Assembly: GCF_030296015.1 (NCBI RefSeq)
Contig: NZ_AP027368.1
Span: 1,240,001 to 1,304,000 of the forward strand
Direction of reading: 5' to 3'
DNA from: Ferrimonas sp. YFM
Lineage (GTDB): Bacteria; Pseudomonadota; Gammaproteobacteria; Enterobacterales; Shewanellaceae
DNA: 64,000 nucleotides
Shown here: piece after piece, positions 8,889 to 17,545 of the stretch
Numbering within the stretch: the stretch's first letter is position 1
Layout: each line of letters opens with the position of its first letter
Notes under the pieces: generated by a model
The model's input: the letters and a program-made list of their open reading frames with translations, nothing else
Database searches by the model: none
Told to the model about the DNA's origin: nothing
Program-made: the position numbers and the translations under genes

Positions 8889-9910
8889 CCAAAAAATCAA
8901 TCTACACTGTTTCCGTATGCATTTCGGTTCATAATACTGAACGACTTTTAAGACGATGTCTTGACTCTGTAGTTTCCCAGACTTTAAAGAATATTGAGGT
9001 TATTCTAGTTAACAACGGCTCTACAGACTCTTCCTTGGATATAATGCTAGAATACAAAAAGAATTACCCCGATATCATAAAAGTTTACTCACAAGAAGAT
9101 ATGGGACTAGCTCAAGGAAGGCAAACAGGTATTAATAATGCAACCGGAGAATATATCACCTTTTTGGATGCTGATGATTACGTAAAAAATGATGCTTATG
9201 AAAAGATGTACACAAGTGCAGTTGAGCACAAAGTGGATATTGTTGAGTGCCGCACTTCCAGAGATGATGAAATAATCGAATCTAAATATTTTGGTGTGCA
9301 TGAAACACATGATTTATTAAAAGATTACTTCCTTTACAGTCGGATTCCTCCAATGATGTGGTTGAGGCTGTACCGAAGGAATTTATTCGAAAGCCCCGTG
9401 CTTCCGGATATGTATGTGAATAACGAAGATATATTTGCGTTTCCTTGTTTGTTATATAAAGCAAAAAATATTTTTTTCTTGAAAGAACAATTGCACTACT
9501 ATACAACAGATAATGAAAACTCTGTTATGAATGTTGTAAAAAACAAAATTATAAATGAAGAAAGAGTTATAAGTAACAGAGTTAAAACTCTGTCTGTGAT
9601 TGAACACATTAAAGATAAAATCGGCAATGAAAATATTGAAAAATACTTTTTGAGCGAATTTAAGACGTATACTGCTAGAGTGATACTAGATTTTTGCTTG
9701 AATAACTTTAAGTCGCTTAAGCCTCGTGATAGCGTCAATATTGCTTTTAAGAACACCGGTGCTAATTTGTCTGAGGTAAGACAGTGCTTTAAGGGTATTA
9801 GGTATAATAATAAACTGATTCAAAAGTCAATTAATACGCTTGGGCTTAGAAAAACTATAGCATTATATCGCTTTTCAATGAAAATTAGATCATCGCTTCA
9901 ATTTGGTTAA
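8885..9910 (+). CDS. Family 2 glycosyltransferase (GT-A fold)
   Basis: A 341-residue GT2 enzyme. The N-terminus has VSVCISVHNTERLLRRCLDS and VILVNNGSTDSS, followed by the metal-binding FLDADDYV region, the canonical GT-A pattern. The C-terminal 150 residues are basic and charged. It overlaps the preceding gene by 4 bp (ATGA), so it is co-translated with the nucleotidyltransferase/phosphatase pair. It adds one sugar to the lipid-linked unit. Donor and linkage cannot be read from sequence. Confidence 0.88.
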   Translation: MTKKSIYTVSVCISVHNTERLLRRCLDSVVSQTLKNIEVILVNNGSTDSSLDIMLEYKKNYPDIIKVYSQEDMGLAQGRQTGINNATGEYITFLDADDYVKNDAYEKMYTSAVEHKVDIVECRTSRDDEIIESKYFGVHETHDLLKDYFLYSRIPPMMWLRLYRRNLFESPVLPDMYVNNEDIFAFPCLLYKAKNIFFLKEQLHYYTTDNENSVMNVVKNKIINEERVISNRVKTLSVIEHIKDKIGNENIEKYFLSEFKTYTARVILDFCLNNFKSLKPRDSVNIAFKNTGANLSEVRQCFKGIRYNNKLIQKSINTLGLRKTIALYRFSMKIRSSLQFG

Positions 9911-10138
9911 GGACCAATAATGAGTCTTATAACCTATTTCAAAATTTCTAAATCTAACTCTATCTAGCTTAGGTGAAATCTATTATTCGACGATGGGTTT
10001 GTTGTAATCTAAACCGCTTGCGCTACATGCTGTGTTAAGCGATTGGAGTCGCAAGTCAAGGTCAAACAGTAACTAACACAAGACCTTGAAGTTGACCCGT
10101 TTTAGTGGACACCAAAATCGTTAGATTGAGGTGTCACA

Positions 10139-10474
10139 ATGCCTGCCTACAAGACAGGAAAACGAACCCAGCAGTACAGTGTAGAGTTCAAGGTAAAAGC
10201 GGTGACTTGGTCACACCTTCCTCATCGTTCAGTAAAGGAAGTAGCCCAAGCTCTGGACATTCATCCGTTCATGTTGTCTCGTTGGCGCAAAGAGTATCGA
10301 GACGGCAAATGGGGCATGACAAAAAAGACTAAAAAGCAGCCAGATCAGCTTTCCAAAAGTGATGAAATCAGCCAACTCAAGCGGCGTCTTGCTGAGTTAG
10401 AGCTGGAGAATGATCTGCTAAAAAAGTGGCAACGGTTTCAAGCCGAGGAACAGAGGAATCGTTCCGATTCGTAG
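10139..10474 (+). CDS. IS3-family transposase OrfA
   Basis: A 111-residue helix-turn-helix DNA-binding protein: YSVEFKVKAVTW, EVAQALDIHPFMLSRWRKEY, then a leucine-zipper-like C-terminus (LKRRLAELELENDLLKK). A slippery A AAA AAG at 10420-10426 lies near its end. A -1 shift there joins it in frame to OrfB, the usual way IS3 elements make the active OrfAB transposase. Confidence 0.9.
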   Translation: MPAYKTGKRTQQYSVEFKVKAVTWSHLPHRSVKEVAQALDIHPFMLSRWRKEYRDGKWGMTKKTKKQPDQLSKSDEISQLKRRLAELELENDLLKKWQRFQAEEQRNRSDS

Positions 10475-11313
10475 CGCGCTATCAGGGTAAAATCCGACTA
10501 TCGAGATTATGCCAGTTTGTCGGCGTTTCACGGTCAGGTTTCTATGCCTGGAAGAAGCGTCAGCCCAGCCAACGCGCCCAAACTGATAGTGTCCTGAGCA
10601 GAGAGATTCAGCGGCTTTTCCGTTTGTCCAAAGAGCGCTACGGCAGCCCTCGAATTCATGCCCAGTTGAAGCAGAAAGGCATTAGCGTGGCTCGAAAGCG
10701 AGTGGCTAGGCTAATGCGTGAACTTGGCCTTAGGGCGCGTTCTGTGAGGGTTTACCGTCAAATGAATAAGCGGCGGCAAACTTTGAAGGCAACAGAAAAC
10801 CTGAGGCTGACTAGTGACGCCCCAACTGCTGTCAATCAGCAATGGTCCGGCGACGTTACCTACTTAAAGCACGGACGGAAATGGTACTACCTGGCAGTGA
10901 TTATCGACCTGTACTCCAGAAAGGTTGTTGGTTGGTCATTCAGCGATAACCGGACGTCAAAATTGACCGAAGGTGCCTTGGTGAAAGCGCTACGTACGCG
11001 GCGCCCGAAAGAGGGCTTACTGTTCCATTCTGACCGAGGTATTGAGTACCTGAATGAAAACCTACAGGGTTACTACAAGCGTCATGGAATCAGACACAGC
11101 TTGAACCGAGCTGGTTGCTGTACTGACAACGCCGAGGTGGAGTCATTTTTCCATACATTGAAAGGCGAAATGTTCCAGGGAGCACGGTTCCGAGATCATT
11201 GGAAGTTGAGAGACGAACTGGCTAACTATATTGACCAGTTCTATAACCGTCGACGTTTACACTCGAGCTTGGGCTACCAAAGTCCACACCAGTTCGAGAG
11301 ACTCGCGGCATAA
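10426..11313 (+). CDS. IS3-family transposase OrfB (rve integrase core)
   Basis: A 295-residue DDE integrase. The HTH_21 region (SKERYGSPRIHAQL) is followed by the catalytic core: WSGDVTYL (first Asp), HSDRGIEYLN (second Asp) and NAEVESFFHTLK (Glu), ending with YNRRRLHSSLGYQSP. All three acidic residues are present, so it looks intact. It is probably expressed as an OrfAB fusion by -1 frameshifting rather than from its own GTG start. Confidence 0.9.
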   Translation: MATVSSRGTEESFRFVARYQGKIRLSRLCQFVGVSRSGFYAWKKRQPSQRAQTDSVLSREIQRLFRLSKERYGSPRIHAQLKQKGISVARKRVARLMRELGLRARSVRVYRQMNKRRQTLKATENLRLTSDAPTAVNQQWSGDVTYLKHGRKWYYLAVIIDLYSRKVVGWSFSDNRTSKLTEGALVKALRTRRPKEGLLFHSDRGIEYLNENLQGYYKRHGIRHSLNRAGCCTDNAEVESFFHTLKGEMFQGARFRDHWKLRDELANYIDQFYNRRRLHSSLGYQSPHQFERLAA

Positions 11314-11340
11314 CAAACCAGTGTCCACTTTATCGGGTCA

Positions 11341-11560
11341 GGATCACCTACATCTTCGAGTTCAGGCAGAAAGCACTCAATCTTATCGAAAAATTTGACC
11401 CTGCTATTGCCGTCAAGATTTCTGTCTTCTGAACTCGGAGGGTCAGAGGGACCAAGGAAAGCGAGCTAGCTATCTCAAACCATAATTCCTAAGTTGAGTG
11501 CGCCAAAATCCAGGGTTAACTCCATGAAATCTTATGATTTTTCTTCTTACACTTACTGCA
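11341..11560 (+). other. Spacer after the IS3 element with a short orphan reading frame
   Basis: From 11344 a frame reads ITYIFEFRQKALNLIEK and ends at a stop near 11430, directly against the IS end. It looks like the truncated tail of an older gene or transposase, but I do not recognise it. No promoter or terminator is convincing here. Confidence 0.3.
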
Positions 11561-11582
11561 TGTGAAAATGAGAACTTTGGCA

Positions 11583-12512
11583 ATGATATCAGTAGTAATT
11601 CCTTTATATAATAAAGCCTCAACTATACGTAGATGCTTAAAGTCTGTTTTCTCTCAAAGTGAACTGCCAAGTGAGTTGATCATCATAAATGATGGAAGCG
11701 TCGACAACAGTCTAGCTATTGTGAGAGAAACAGTAGATCTCAGTTCGGGAATGTCGATCAATATAGTAGATCAAGAAAACTCGGGAGTTTCCTATACTAG
11801 GAATAAAGGAGTAGCATTAGCTAAAAACGATTATGTTGCATTTCTGGACGCTGATGACGAATGGCATGAGGAATTTATCGCAAACGCGAAAAACTTGATC
11901 CATAGCTATCAGAATATATCTCTAATCACTTGCAAACATAGCATCAATGATATTAGTTTGGGATGCTACATTCCTAAACAGATTTTTGGTACCGATGAAA
12001 CCGGGATTATTGATAATTACCTTTCTCGAGCTAAGTCTTATCCTATCGTAAATAGCTCTAAAGTCGTCGTTAATAAGAAGTACTTCTTAGATGTTGGTGG
12101 ATTCCCCGAGGAAGCTAAAGTCTCAGAGGACTTATTCTTATGGATTAAACTCTCAGAATGTGCCCCAATTGCATATACCGACAAACTGCTAGTCACGGTT
12201 CATCAAGCGCCGGATAACAGCAGAAGTGCTCGAGTAGGCGAGGTTCCTTACCCAATCGTATATTTTTCATCAAAAAATGTAAATGTGACAACAAACAGCG
12301 ATCTGTATATGCTGTTGTGGTCGATTCACTTTAAGCATATATTGGGATCTTGTACGATTAATAAGAGAGAAGCATTTAATAGGGTTGTATTTGGTTTAAG
12401 GTTATTCAAGTATAAAGGTGCATTACTTTTCCCCTTATTGCTCATCCCCAAGTTTGTCTTTAACCACATAAGAATTAGAAGAAGAAGTAAGATGGTTCAA
12501 AACAATGTATAA
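11583..12512 (+). CDS. Family 2 glycosyltransferase
   Basis: About 309 residues from the ATG at 11583. An in-frame GTG at 11562 and ATG at 11568 are alternatives that only add MKMRTLA. MISVVIPLYNKASTIRRCL, LIIINDGSVDNS and FLDADDEW are the GT-A nucleotide-sugar and metal motifs, and VSEDLFLWIKLSE is the usual later acidic motif. The C-terminus is strongly basic and may contact the membrane. It overlaps the wzy gene by 8 bp. Sugar specificity is unknown. Confidence 0.85.
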   Translation: MISVVIPLYNKASTIRRCLKSVFSQSELPSELIIINDGSVDNSLAIVRETVDLSSGMSINIVDQENSGVSYTRNKGVALAKNDYVAFLDADDEWHEEFIANAKNLIHSYQNISLITCKHSINDISLGCYIPKQIFGTDETGIIDNYLSRAKSYPIVNSSKVVVNKKYFLDVGGFPEEAKVSEDLFLWIKLSECAPIAYTDKLLVTVHQAPDNSRSARVGEVPYPIVYFSSKNVNVTTNSDLYMLLWSIHFKHILGSCTINKREAFNRVVFGLRLFKYKGALLFPLLLIPKFVFNHIRIRRRSKMVQNNV

Positions 12513-13563
12513 AGTAAAGTCTTTCAGCGTATTTATCTTTTTAAGTATGTTGATCTCTATTTTTACTGGCATTAGATTACCTGACGTAGGTCGCGATACA
12601 GAGGCTTATATAGAATACTTTCATGATTCCTCAATAGATGATGGATTTTATGATCGGTTTGAGCCTGGATTTTCTCTTTTGATGCAACTGTTATCTAAGG
12701 CAGGATTAAGTGTAGAAGTGTTTTTTACTTGTGTTGCGTTTATAATAACAGTTACCTACTTATATATCTTTAAACGCACTTATAAGCATTGTTTTTTGGA
12801 TAAGAACCCTTCCACTAGTATCATAACTATATTCTTTTCGTTGTTGTTATTCTCAAGTTGGTATATTGCTTCCACTACAAACGGATTGCGACAGGGATTA
12901 GCGTTGGTTTTTTTATATCTGTCTCTGTTGGAGTTTTTTTATAACAGTCATAAGCTGAAATTTGTTTTTTTATTTGTTATAGCGACATTATTTCATTATA
13001 GTTCTATATTAATATTACCATTTTTAGCGCTTCACTATCTGCGCTTTAGGTTTGTTTTTATAATTTGGGTACTGGTGGGCTTAGGTTTTGCGTTGGGAGT
13101 AAATGAACTTGGCGTAAAGTTGATTTCAGAGACTTTTGGTTTGCCTATCTATGAGTATGTTAAGTACTACTCATTGGAAAAAGGATCTGAAGAATTAGGG
13201 GGAGGGATGTATGAGGGCTTTATTACGAGTTTCTTTATATATACCATATTATGGCCGCTGATTCTTCTTTTCGTCTTAAAAGTTAAGACTCCTATAAAAG
13301 AAAAAATGATAAATACCGAAAATGTCTATATTTTACTGAAAATATATTTTTCACTTTCACTAGTTTATTTTGTCATGGGGTTTGGGCCTTTTTCTAATCG
13401 ATATGCATTGTTTTCTTGGATGCTTGTACCGATAATGCAAATCGTTATATTTAGATTATCTATTCGTTTGCAGACAGAAAAAATAATACCCCTGTTTTTT
13501 CTGTTTTCGTCTTTGGTATTCTTTTTATACTTGAGGCTTGATTGGATCCGATTTATTAAATGA
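12505..13563 (+). CDS. wzy: O-antigen/capsule polymerase, EpsG-type Wzy
   Basis: A 352-residue protein with about ten membrane helices. The large loop after helix 1 contains GIRLPDVGRDTEAYIEYF, characteristic of EpsG-family polymerases. The segment TTNGLRQGLALVFLYLSL is the other conserved patch of that family. It joins lipid-linked repeat units in the periplasm, with Wzz controlling length. It is the only polymerase candidate in the locus. Confidence 0.8.
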   Translation: MYKVKSFSVFIFLSMLISIFTGIRLPDVGRDTEAYIEYFHDSSIDDGFYDRFEPGFSLLMQLLSKAGLSVEVFFTCVAFIITVTYLYIFKRTYKHCFLDKNPSTSIITIFFSLLLFSSWYIASTTNGLRQGLALVFLYLSLLEFFYNSHKLKFVFLFVIATLFHYSSILILPFLALHYLRFRFVFIIWVLVGLGFALGVNELGVKLISETFGLPIYEYVKYYSLEKGSEELGGGMYEGFITSFFIYTILWPLILLFVLKVKTPIKEKMINTENVYILLKIYFSLSLVYFVMGFGPFSNRYALFSWMLVPIMQIVIFRLSIRLQTEKIIPLFFLFSSLVFFLYLRLDWIRFIK

Positions 13564-13841
13564 TCAGTAAATGAAAGTAAGAGCATGAAAGTCAATTGAA
13601 CACTCAGCTTTATAAATAAAATTTTACTCTGTCTTTTATGTTAGACGAACGCAAAAAATCCAGTTGTAGAAGACTCTTAAAAAGTTACCTTTTTGAAAAT
13701 TGACTCGTAAATCTTCTCTATAAATGAATCTAGTAGACTTAGGCAGCCTATTTAAGTTTTAAAAAATATAAAACCAGAACATATTATTATGCTCTTGTTT
13801 TTTGATTGAATGTAATGAAGGAATATTAGGTTTAAATTGTA
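13564..13841 (+). other. AT-rich gap, no gene seen
   Basis: A 278-bp AT-rich stretch between wzy and the acyltransferase. I see no gene, repeat or clear terminator. It probably carries a promoter for the following genes. Confidence 0.35.
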
Positions 13842-14840
13842 ATGTTAATATCGGTACAATATCTACGTGCATTCGCGGCAGTCATGGTGGTTTTAACTCA
13901 CACTGCACATAAACTAAATGTAAACAGTGTAAATATACTCGATTGGTTCGAAATTGGTCACTATGGAGTAGATCTTTTCTTTATTATATCTGGCTTTATT
14001 ATGTGCCTGACTGTAGAAAAGAAAAGTATTTCCTTTCATAGTTTTATGAAGGCTAGGTTTATTCGGATTTTGCCCTTGTACTGGGTGTTGACTACTGTTG
14101 CTCTAATAATTTATTTAGTTGAACCTTCATTAGTAAATAGTTCAGGAGGAAACACGTCGATATTAACATCTTACTTCCTGATCCCTACCGAAAGTAAGTT
14201 TTTGATAAGAAATGGATGGACTTTAAGCTACGAGTTTTTGTTTTATCTGATTTTTGCAGCATTTATTTTTTCAAGCAGACAAAAGTTTTATTCTTCTCTT
14301 TGTTTAGTCTCTCTAGTGTTGTTAGGAACAATTTCACCAATCGATACAGTTATTTTTGATTTTATAACATCTCCGTTATTATTAGAGTTTTTCTTTGGGA
14401 TTTTGTCTTATAAGATAATAAAACAAGAAATTGTCTCTCCTTGGGTTGCTTTATTATTAATCATAATTAGTGTTTCACTGCTCATAACATTAAATGCTTT
14501 TGGTCCAATTAATAGTTTTTTAGATCGTTCATTATATGCTGGTCTACCGATGTTCATTTTCTTTGTAGGTTTTGTTTCTTTAGAAAAATACATGCCCAAG
14601 TTTAAATTTCTATATAATGTCGGCATGTCGTCATATTCATTATACTTATTACATCCGTTTGCTCTATCTGGAGTCACTGTCGTATTTAAGGTGTTTGGTT
14701 TGATTGAGATACCATATTTATATATGCTTTGCATGATAATAGGGTCTGTAGTTTCATCTTATCTATGTTATATTTGGGTTGAATTAAGATTGGACAAAGC
14801 CATAAAAAACAAAAGCTATGTGGCAACACTTGCAAGATGA
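13842..14840 (+). CDS. Acyltransferase family 3 (polysaccharide O-acetyltransferase)
   Basis: A 332-residue membrane protein with about ten helices. The opening QYLRAFAAVMVVLTHTAHK contains the R-x10-H signature of acyltransferase_3. GHYGVDLFFIISGFIM and RFIRILPLYW are the other family marks. Such proteins move acetyl groups from acetyl-CoA onto periplasmic polysaccharide. It stands alone between two gaps. The gene is of low GC like its neighbours. Confidence 0.88.
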   Translation: MLISVQYLRAFAAVMVVLTHTAHKLNVNSVNILDWFEIGHYGVDLFFIISGFIMCLTVEKKSISFHSFMKARFIRILPLYWVLTTVALIIYLVEPSLVNSSGGNTSILTSYFLIPTESKFLIRNGWTLSYEFLFYLIFAAFIFSSRQKFYSSLCLVSLVLLGTISPIDTVIFDFITSPLLLEFFFGILSYKIIKQEIVSPWVALLLIIISVSLLITLNAFGPINSFLDRSLYAGLPMFIFFVGFVSLEKYMPKFKFLYNVGMSSYSLYLLHPFALSGVTVVFKVFGLIEIPYLYMLCMIIGSVVSSYLCYIWVELRLDKAIKNKSYVATLAR

Positions 14841-14874
14841 TGATGTGACCTGATATCAAGAGTTTTATAATATA

Positions 14875-16011
14875 ATGAAAAAAATACTTTTTGTTGTTAA
14901 TGTGGATTGGTTTTTTATATCTCACAGACTTCCAATTGCATTAAAGGCTATAGAGAATGGTTATGATGTTCACCTTGCTTGCACTTTTAGCGATTGTAAA
15001 GCTAAGCTTGAAGCACTTGGCATAACTTGTCATGATATTACATTTTCACGGAGCGGCAATTCGTTAAAAAGGGAATTTAGTTCAATACTCTCAATTCGGA
15101 GATTGATAAAGACTCTCAAAGTAGACATTGTGCATGCAATAACGATAAAACCTGTGCTTTATACAGGAATTGCCTTGCAGACGATCAGCAGTCCGCCAGC
15201 TTTTGTAGCTGCAATTTCTGGTCTGGGCTATGTATTTACGGCAGAAACTGCTAGAGCAAGAATAACGAAGCTATTAGTTTCATTAATGTATAGGTTTGCG
15301 TTACGTACGCAACACAAAGTTGTTATTTTTCAAAACAACTCTGACCAAGCCATTTTGTCCGAAATCGTTAAGTTAACAGTGCATGATAGGACCTTGATAA
15401 AGGGATCCGGTGCTGATCTTTCTGTCTATCGTAATGAGCCAGAACCTTCAGGACATAGGATGGTAGTAAGCATGGCGTGTCGATTACTACGTGAAAAGGG
15501 CGTTTACGACTTTGTTGATGCTGCTAAGATTGTTCAGAGTAAATGGCCCAATGTCGACTTTTGGTTGATTGGCGATGTTGATCTAGAAAATCCTAATTCG
15601 GTAATGCAAGAAGAGGTAGACGACTGGGTAAAGCAGGGTATTATCACAGCTTTAGGTCATCGCGATGATATTCCTGAACTATTCGCTAAATCGAATATCG
15701 TCACAATGCCATCATTTTACGGGGAAGGTGTTCCTAAAGTTCTTATTGAGGCTGCTGCTTGCGGGCGACCCATTGTTACTACAGATAATCCAGGCTGCAG
15801 AGATGCAATTGTTGACGGAGAAACAGGCCTGCTTGTACCGATAAAAAACGCTGATGCGCTTGCCGAAGCTTTGATGATGTTGCTTTCAGATAAAGAAGAG
15901 AGGGTTAGAATGGGCGAGCGAGCAAGGATGTATGCTGTAAAAGAATTTGATGTGAGCAATGTCATATCTAGACATTTAGAGATCTATCAAACATTAATGG
16001 TGGGTAGATAA
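14875..16011 (+). CDS. Family 4 glycosyltransferase (GT-B fold)
   Basis: A 378-residue enzyme with two Rossmann-like halves. The C-terminal half has the GT4 features: SMACRLLREKGVYDFVDA, then SFYGEGVPKVLIEAAACGRPIVTTD, which contains the E-x7-E donor-binding motif. The N-terminal part (FFISHRLPIALKAIENGYDV) resembles enzymes that sit beside QuiNAc/FucNAc modules. It ends exactly where the next gene starts (1-bp overlap), linking it to the initiation module. Confidence 0.88.
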   Translation: MKKILFVVNVDWFFISHRLPIALKAIENGYDVHLACTFSDCKAKLEALGITCHDITFSRSGNSLKREFSSILSIRRLIKTLKVDIVHAITIKPVLYTGIALQTISSPPAFVAAISGLGYVFTAETARARITKLLVSLMYRFALRTQHKVVIFQNNSDQAILSEIVKLTVHDRTLIKGSGADLSVYRNEPEPSGHRMVVSMACRLLREKGVYDFVDAAKIVQSKWPNVDFWLIGDVDLENPNSVMQEEVDDWVKQGIITALGHRDDIPELFAKSNIVTMPSFYGEGVPKVLIEAAACGRPIVTTDNPGCRDAIVDGETGLLVPIKNADALAEALMMLLSDKEERVRMGERARMYAVKEFDVSNVISRHLEIYQTLMVGR

Positions 16012-16973
16012 TGACGGTACTAGTTACTGGAGCATCCGGATTTGTTGGCACTAAACTGTTAACTCGCCTCTCCCTTAAAGATGTTGTTGCCTTCGGCCGA
16101 AAAAGGCCTCAATCACTTGAGTCAAGCCAGTATTTTGAGGGCGAAATTGATGGGGAATCTGACTACTCCTCTGTTCTAGATGGTGTTAGTGTTATTGTCC
16201 ATTTAGCCGCTAGGGTTCACGTGATGGGAGACTCTGTTGAAAATCCTTTACAAGCCTATCGCAAAGTTAACACTGCCGGTACTATAAATTTAGCAAAGCA
16301 AGCTGCTGCTGCGGGTGTAAAGCGTTTTATATTCATCAGTTCAATTAAAGTAAATGGTGAAAGCACCACTGGTGGTAAGCCGTTTACTGAAAGAGATGCT
16401 CATGCATTTGAGGATCATTATGGGCAATCTAAATCTGAGGCCGAACTAGAGCTACAAAAGATATCAAATGAGACTGGGTTAGAAGTTGTTATTATTAGAC
16501 CTACCCTGGTTTATGGTCCAGGTGTAAAGGCCAACTTTGCTTCATTAATGAACTTGGTTTCGAAAGGTATTCCTTTACCATTTGGCGCTATCAACGCTAA
16601 TCAACGTAGCCTTGTTTCGGTCGATAATCTTGTAGATCTAATTGTCATCTGTATAACTCATCCAAAGGCTGCCAATCAAACCTTTTTGGTTTCAGATGAT
16701 CATGATGTTTCTACATCTTCGATGGTCAGAGAAATGGCAAAGGCTCTCGGCAAATCTGAATGGCAAGTGCCGATTCCAGTTTGGTGTTATATAGTTTTGG
16801 GTAAATTGCTCAAGAAATCGGATGTAGTAGATAGGTTAACTGGTTCTCTACAGGTCGATATCACACATACAAAGAAGACTTTGGGTTGGACACCTCCTCA
16901 AACATTACAAGCCGGCTTTAAGCAAACCGCTGATGCCTTTTTGAAATCCAAGGAATGTAGTAATAGATTATGA
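16011..16973 (+). CDS. UDP-sugar 4-keto reductase/epimerase (WbpV-like SDR)
   Basis: A 320-residue extended SDR. TGASGFVGTKL is the NAD(P)-binding loop, VHLAARVHVMGD is typical of the WbpV/WreQ group, and the catalytic Tyr/Lys is in YGQSKSEAE. In such clusters the enzyme reduces the 4-keto sugar made by a WbpM-type dehydratase, giving UDP-QuiNAc or UDP-FucNAc. The dehydratase is two genes downstream and the phosphoglycosyl transferase immediately follows with a 4-bp overlap, which supports this. QuiNAc versus FucNAc is not decided by sequence. Confidence 0.82.
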   Translation: MTVLVTGASGFVGTKLLTRLSLKDVVAFGRKRPQSLESSQYFEGEIDGESDYSSVLDGVSVIVHLAARVHVMGDSVENPLQAYRKVNTAGTINLAKQAAAAGVKRFIFISSIKVNGESTTGGKPFTERDAHAFEDHYGQSKSEAELELQKISNETGLEVVIIRPTLVYGPGVKANFASLMNLVSKGIPLPFGAINANQRSLVSVDNLVDLIVICITHPKAANQTFLVSDDHDVSTSSMVREMAKALGKSEWQVPIPVWCYIVLGKLLKKSDVVDRLTGSLQVDITHTKKTLGWTPPQTLQAGFKQTADAFLKSKECSNRL

Positions 16974-17524
16974 TTCGTATAGTTGATTTTTTTGCAGCTT
17001 TGATAGGCTTAGCGCTTTTATGGCCCGTGTTACTTATTGTCACTTTGGTTGGTTTCTTTGATACTGGTTCACCTATATTTATTCAAAAACGTGTTGGCCG
17101 AAACAAGAAATCGTTTAGTCTAGTCAAGTTTCGCACTATGGCGATTGAGACAGAGTCAGTAGCTAGTCATCTCGCCAGTAATAGATCTATAACTAAGTTT
17201 GGTAAGTTTTTGCGTAGGACAAAGATAGATGAACTTCCTCAATTGTTAAACGTCTTGCTTGGCCAGATGAGCCTCGTAGGTCCTAGGCCTAATCTATATA
17301 ACCAAAAGGAACTTATCGAAGAGAGAAGTAAGTTGAAGGTTTATGAAGTGTTACCTGGCATTACTGGGTTAGCACAAATAAACAATATAGATATGTCTAC
17401 ACCGGAGTTGTTGGCTAAAACCGATAAAGAAATGATCGACTCATTAAGCTTGAAAAACTACTTTACTTATGTGTTAAAGACCATTGCTGGTAGCGGGAAG
17501 GGTGATGCTGTTCTTAAGAAATAA
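16970..17524 (+). CDS. Undecaprenyl-phosphate phosphoglycosyl transferase (small monotopic type)
   Basis: A 184-residue PglC/WcaJ-C-terminal-type enzyme with a single N-terminal re-entrant hydrophobic helix (DFFAALIGLALLWPVLLIV). The catalytic core follows: GSPIFIQKRVGRN, KFRTM, then FLRRTKIDELPQLLNVL and MSLVGPRPN. It starts repeat-unit synthesis by moving a sugar-phosphate onto undecaprenyl phosphate. Its place between the reductase and the WbpM-like gene suggests UDP-QuiNAc or UDP-FucNAc as substrate. Confidence 0.9.
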   Translation: MIRIVDFFAALIGLALLWPVLLIVTLVGFFDTGSPIFIQKRVGRNKKSFSLVKFRTMAIETESVASHLASNRSITKFGKFLRRTKIDELPQLLNVLLGQMSLVGPRPNLYNQKELIEERSKLKVYEVLPGITGLAQINNIDMSTPELLAKTDKEMIDSLSLKNYFTYVLKTIAGSGKGDAVLKK

Positions 17525-17545
17525 TAGTCATAGGAGGCAATGAAT

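Larger units (their letters stand above)
10093..11340 (+). mobile_element. IS3-family insertion sequence, complete
   Basis: A 1248-bp element bounded by 20-bp imperfect inverted repeats (17 of 20 match) that begin TGACCCG and contain AGTGGACAC, at 10093-10112 and 11321-11340. It encodes two overlapping frames joined by an A6G slippery run. I see no clear target-site duplication at the flanks. It separates two glycosyltransferase genes of the polysaccharide locus, so downstream genes may now depend on a promoter within or after it. Confidence 0.85.
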
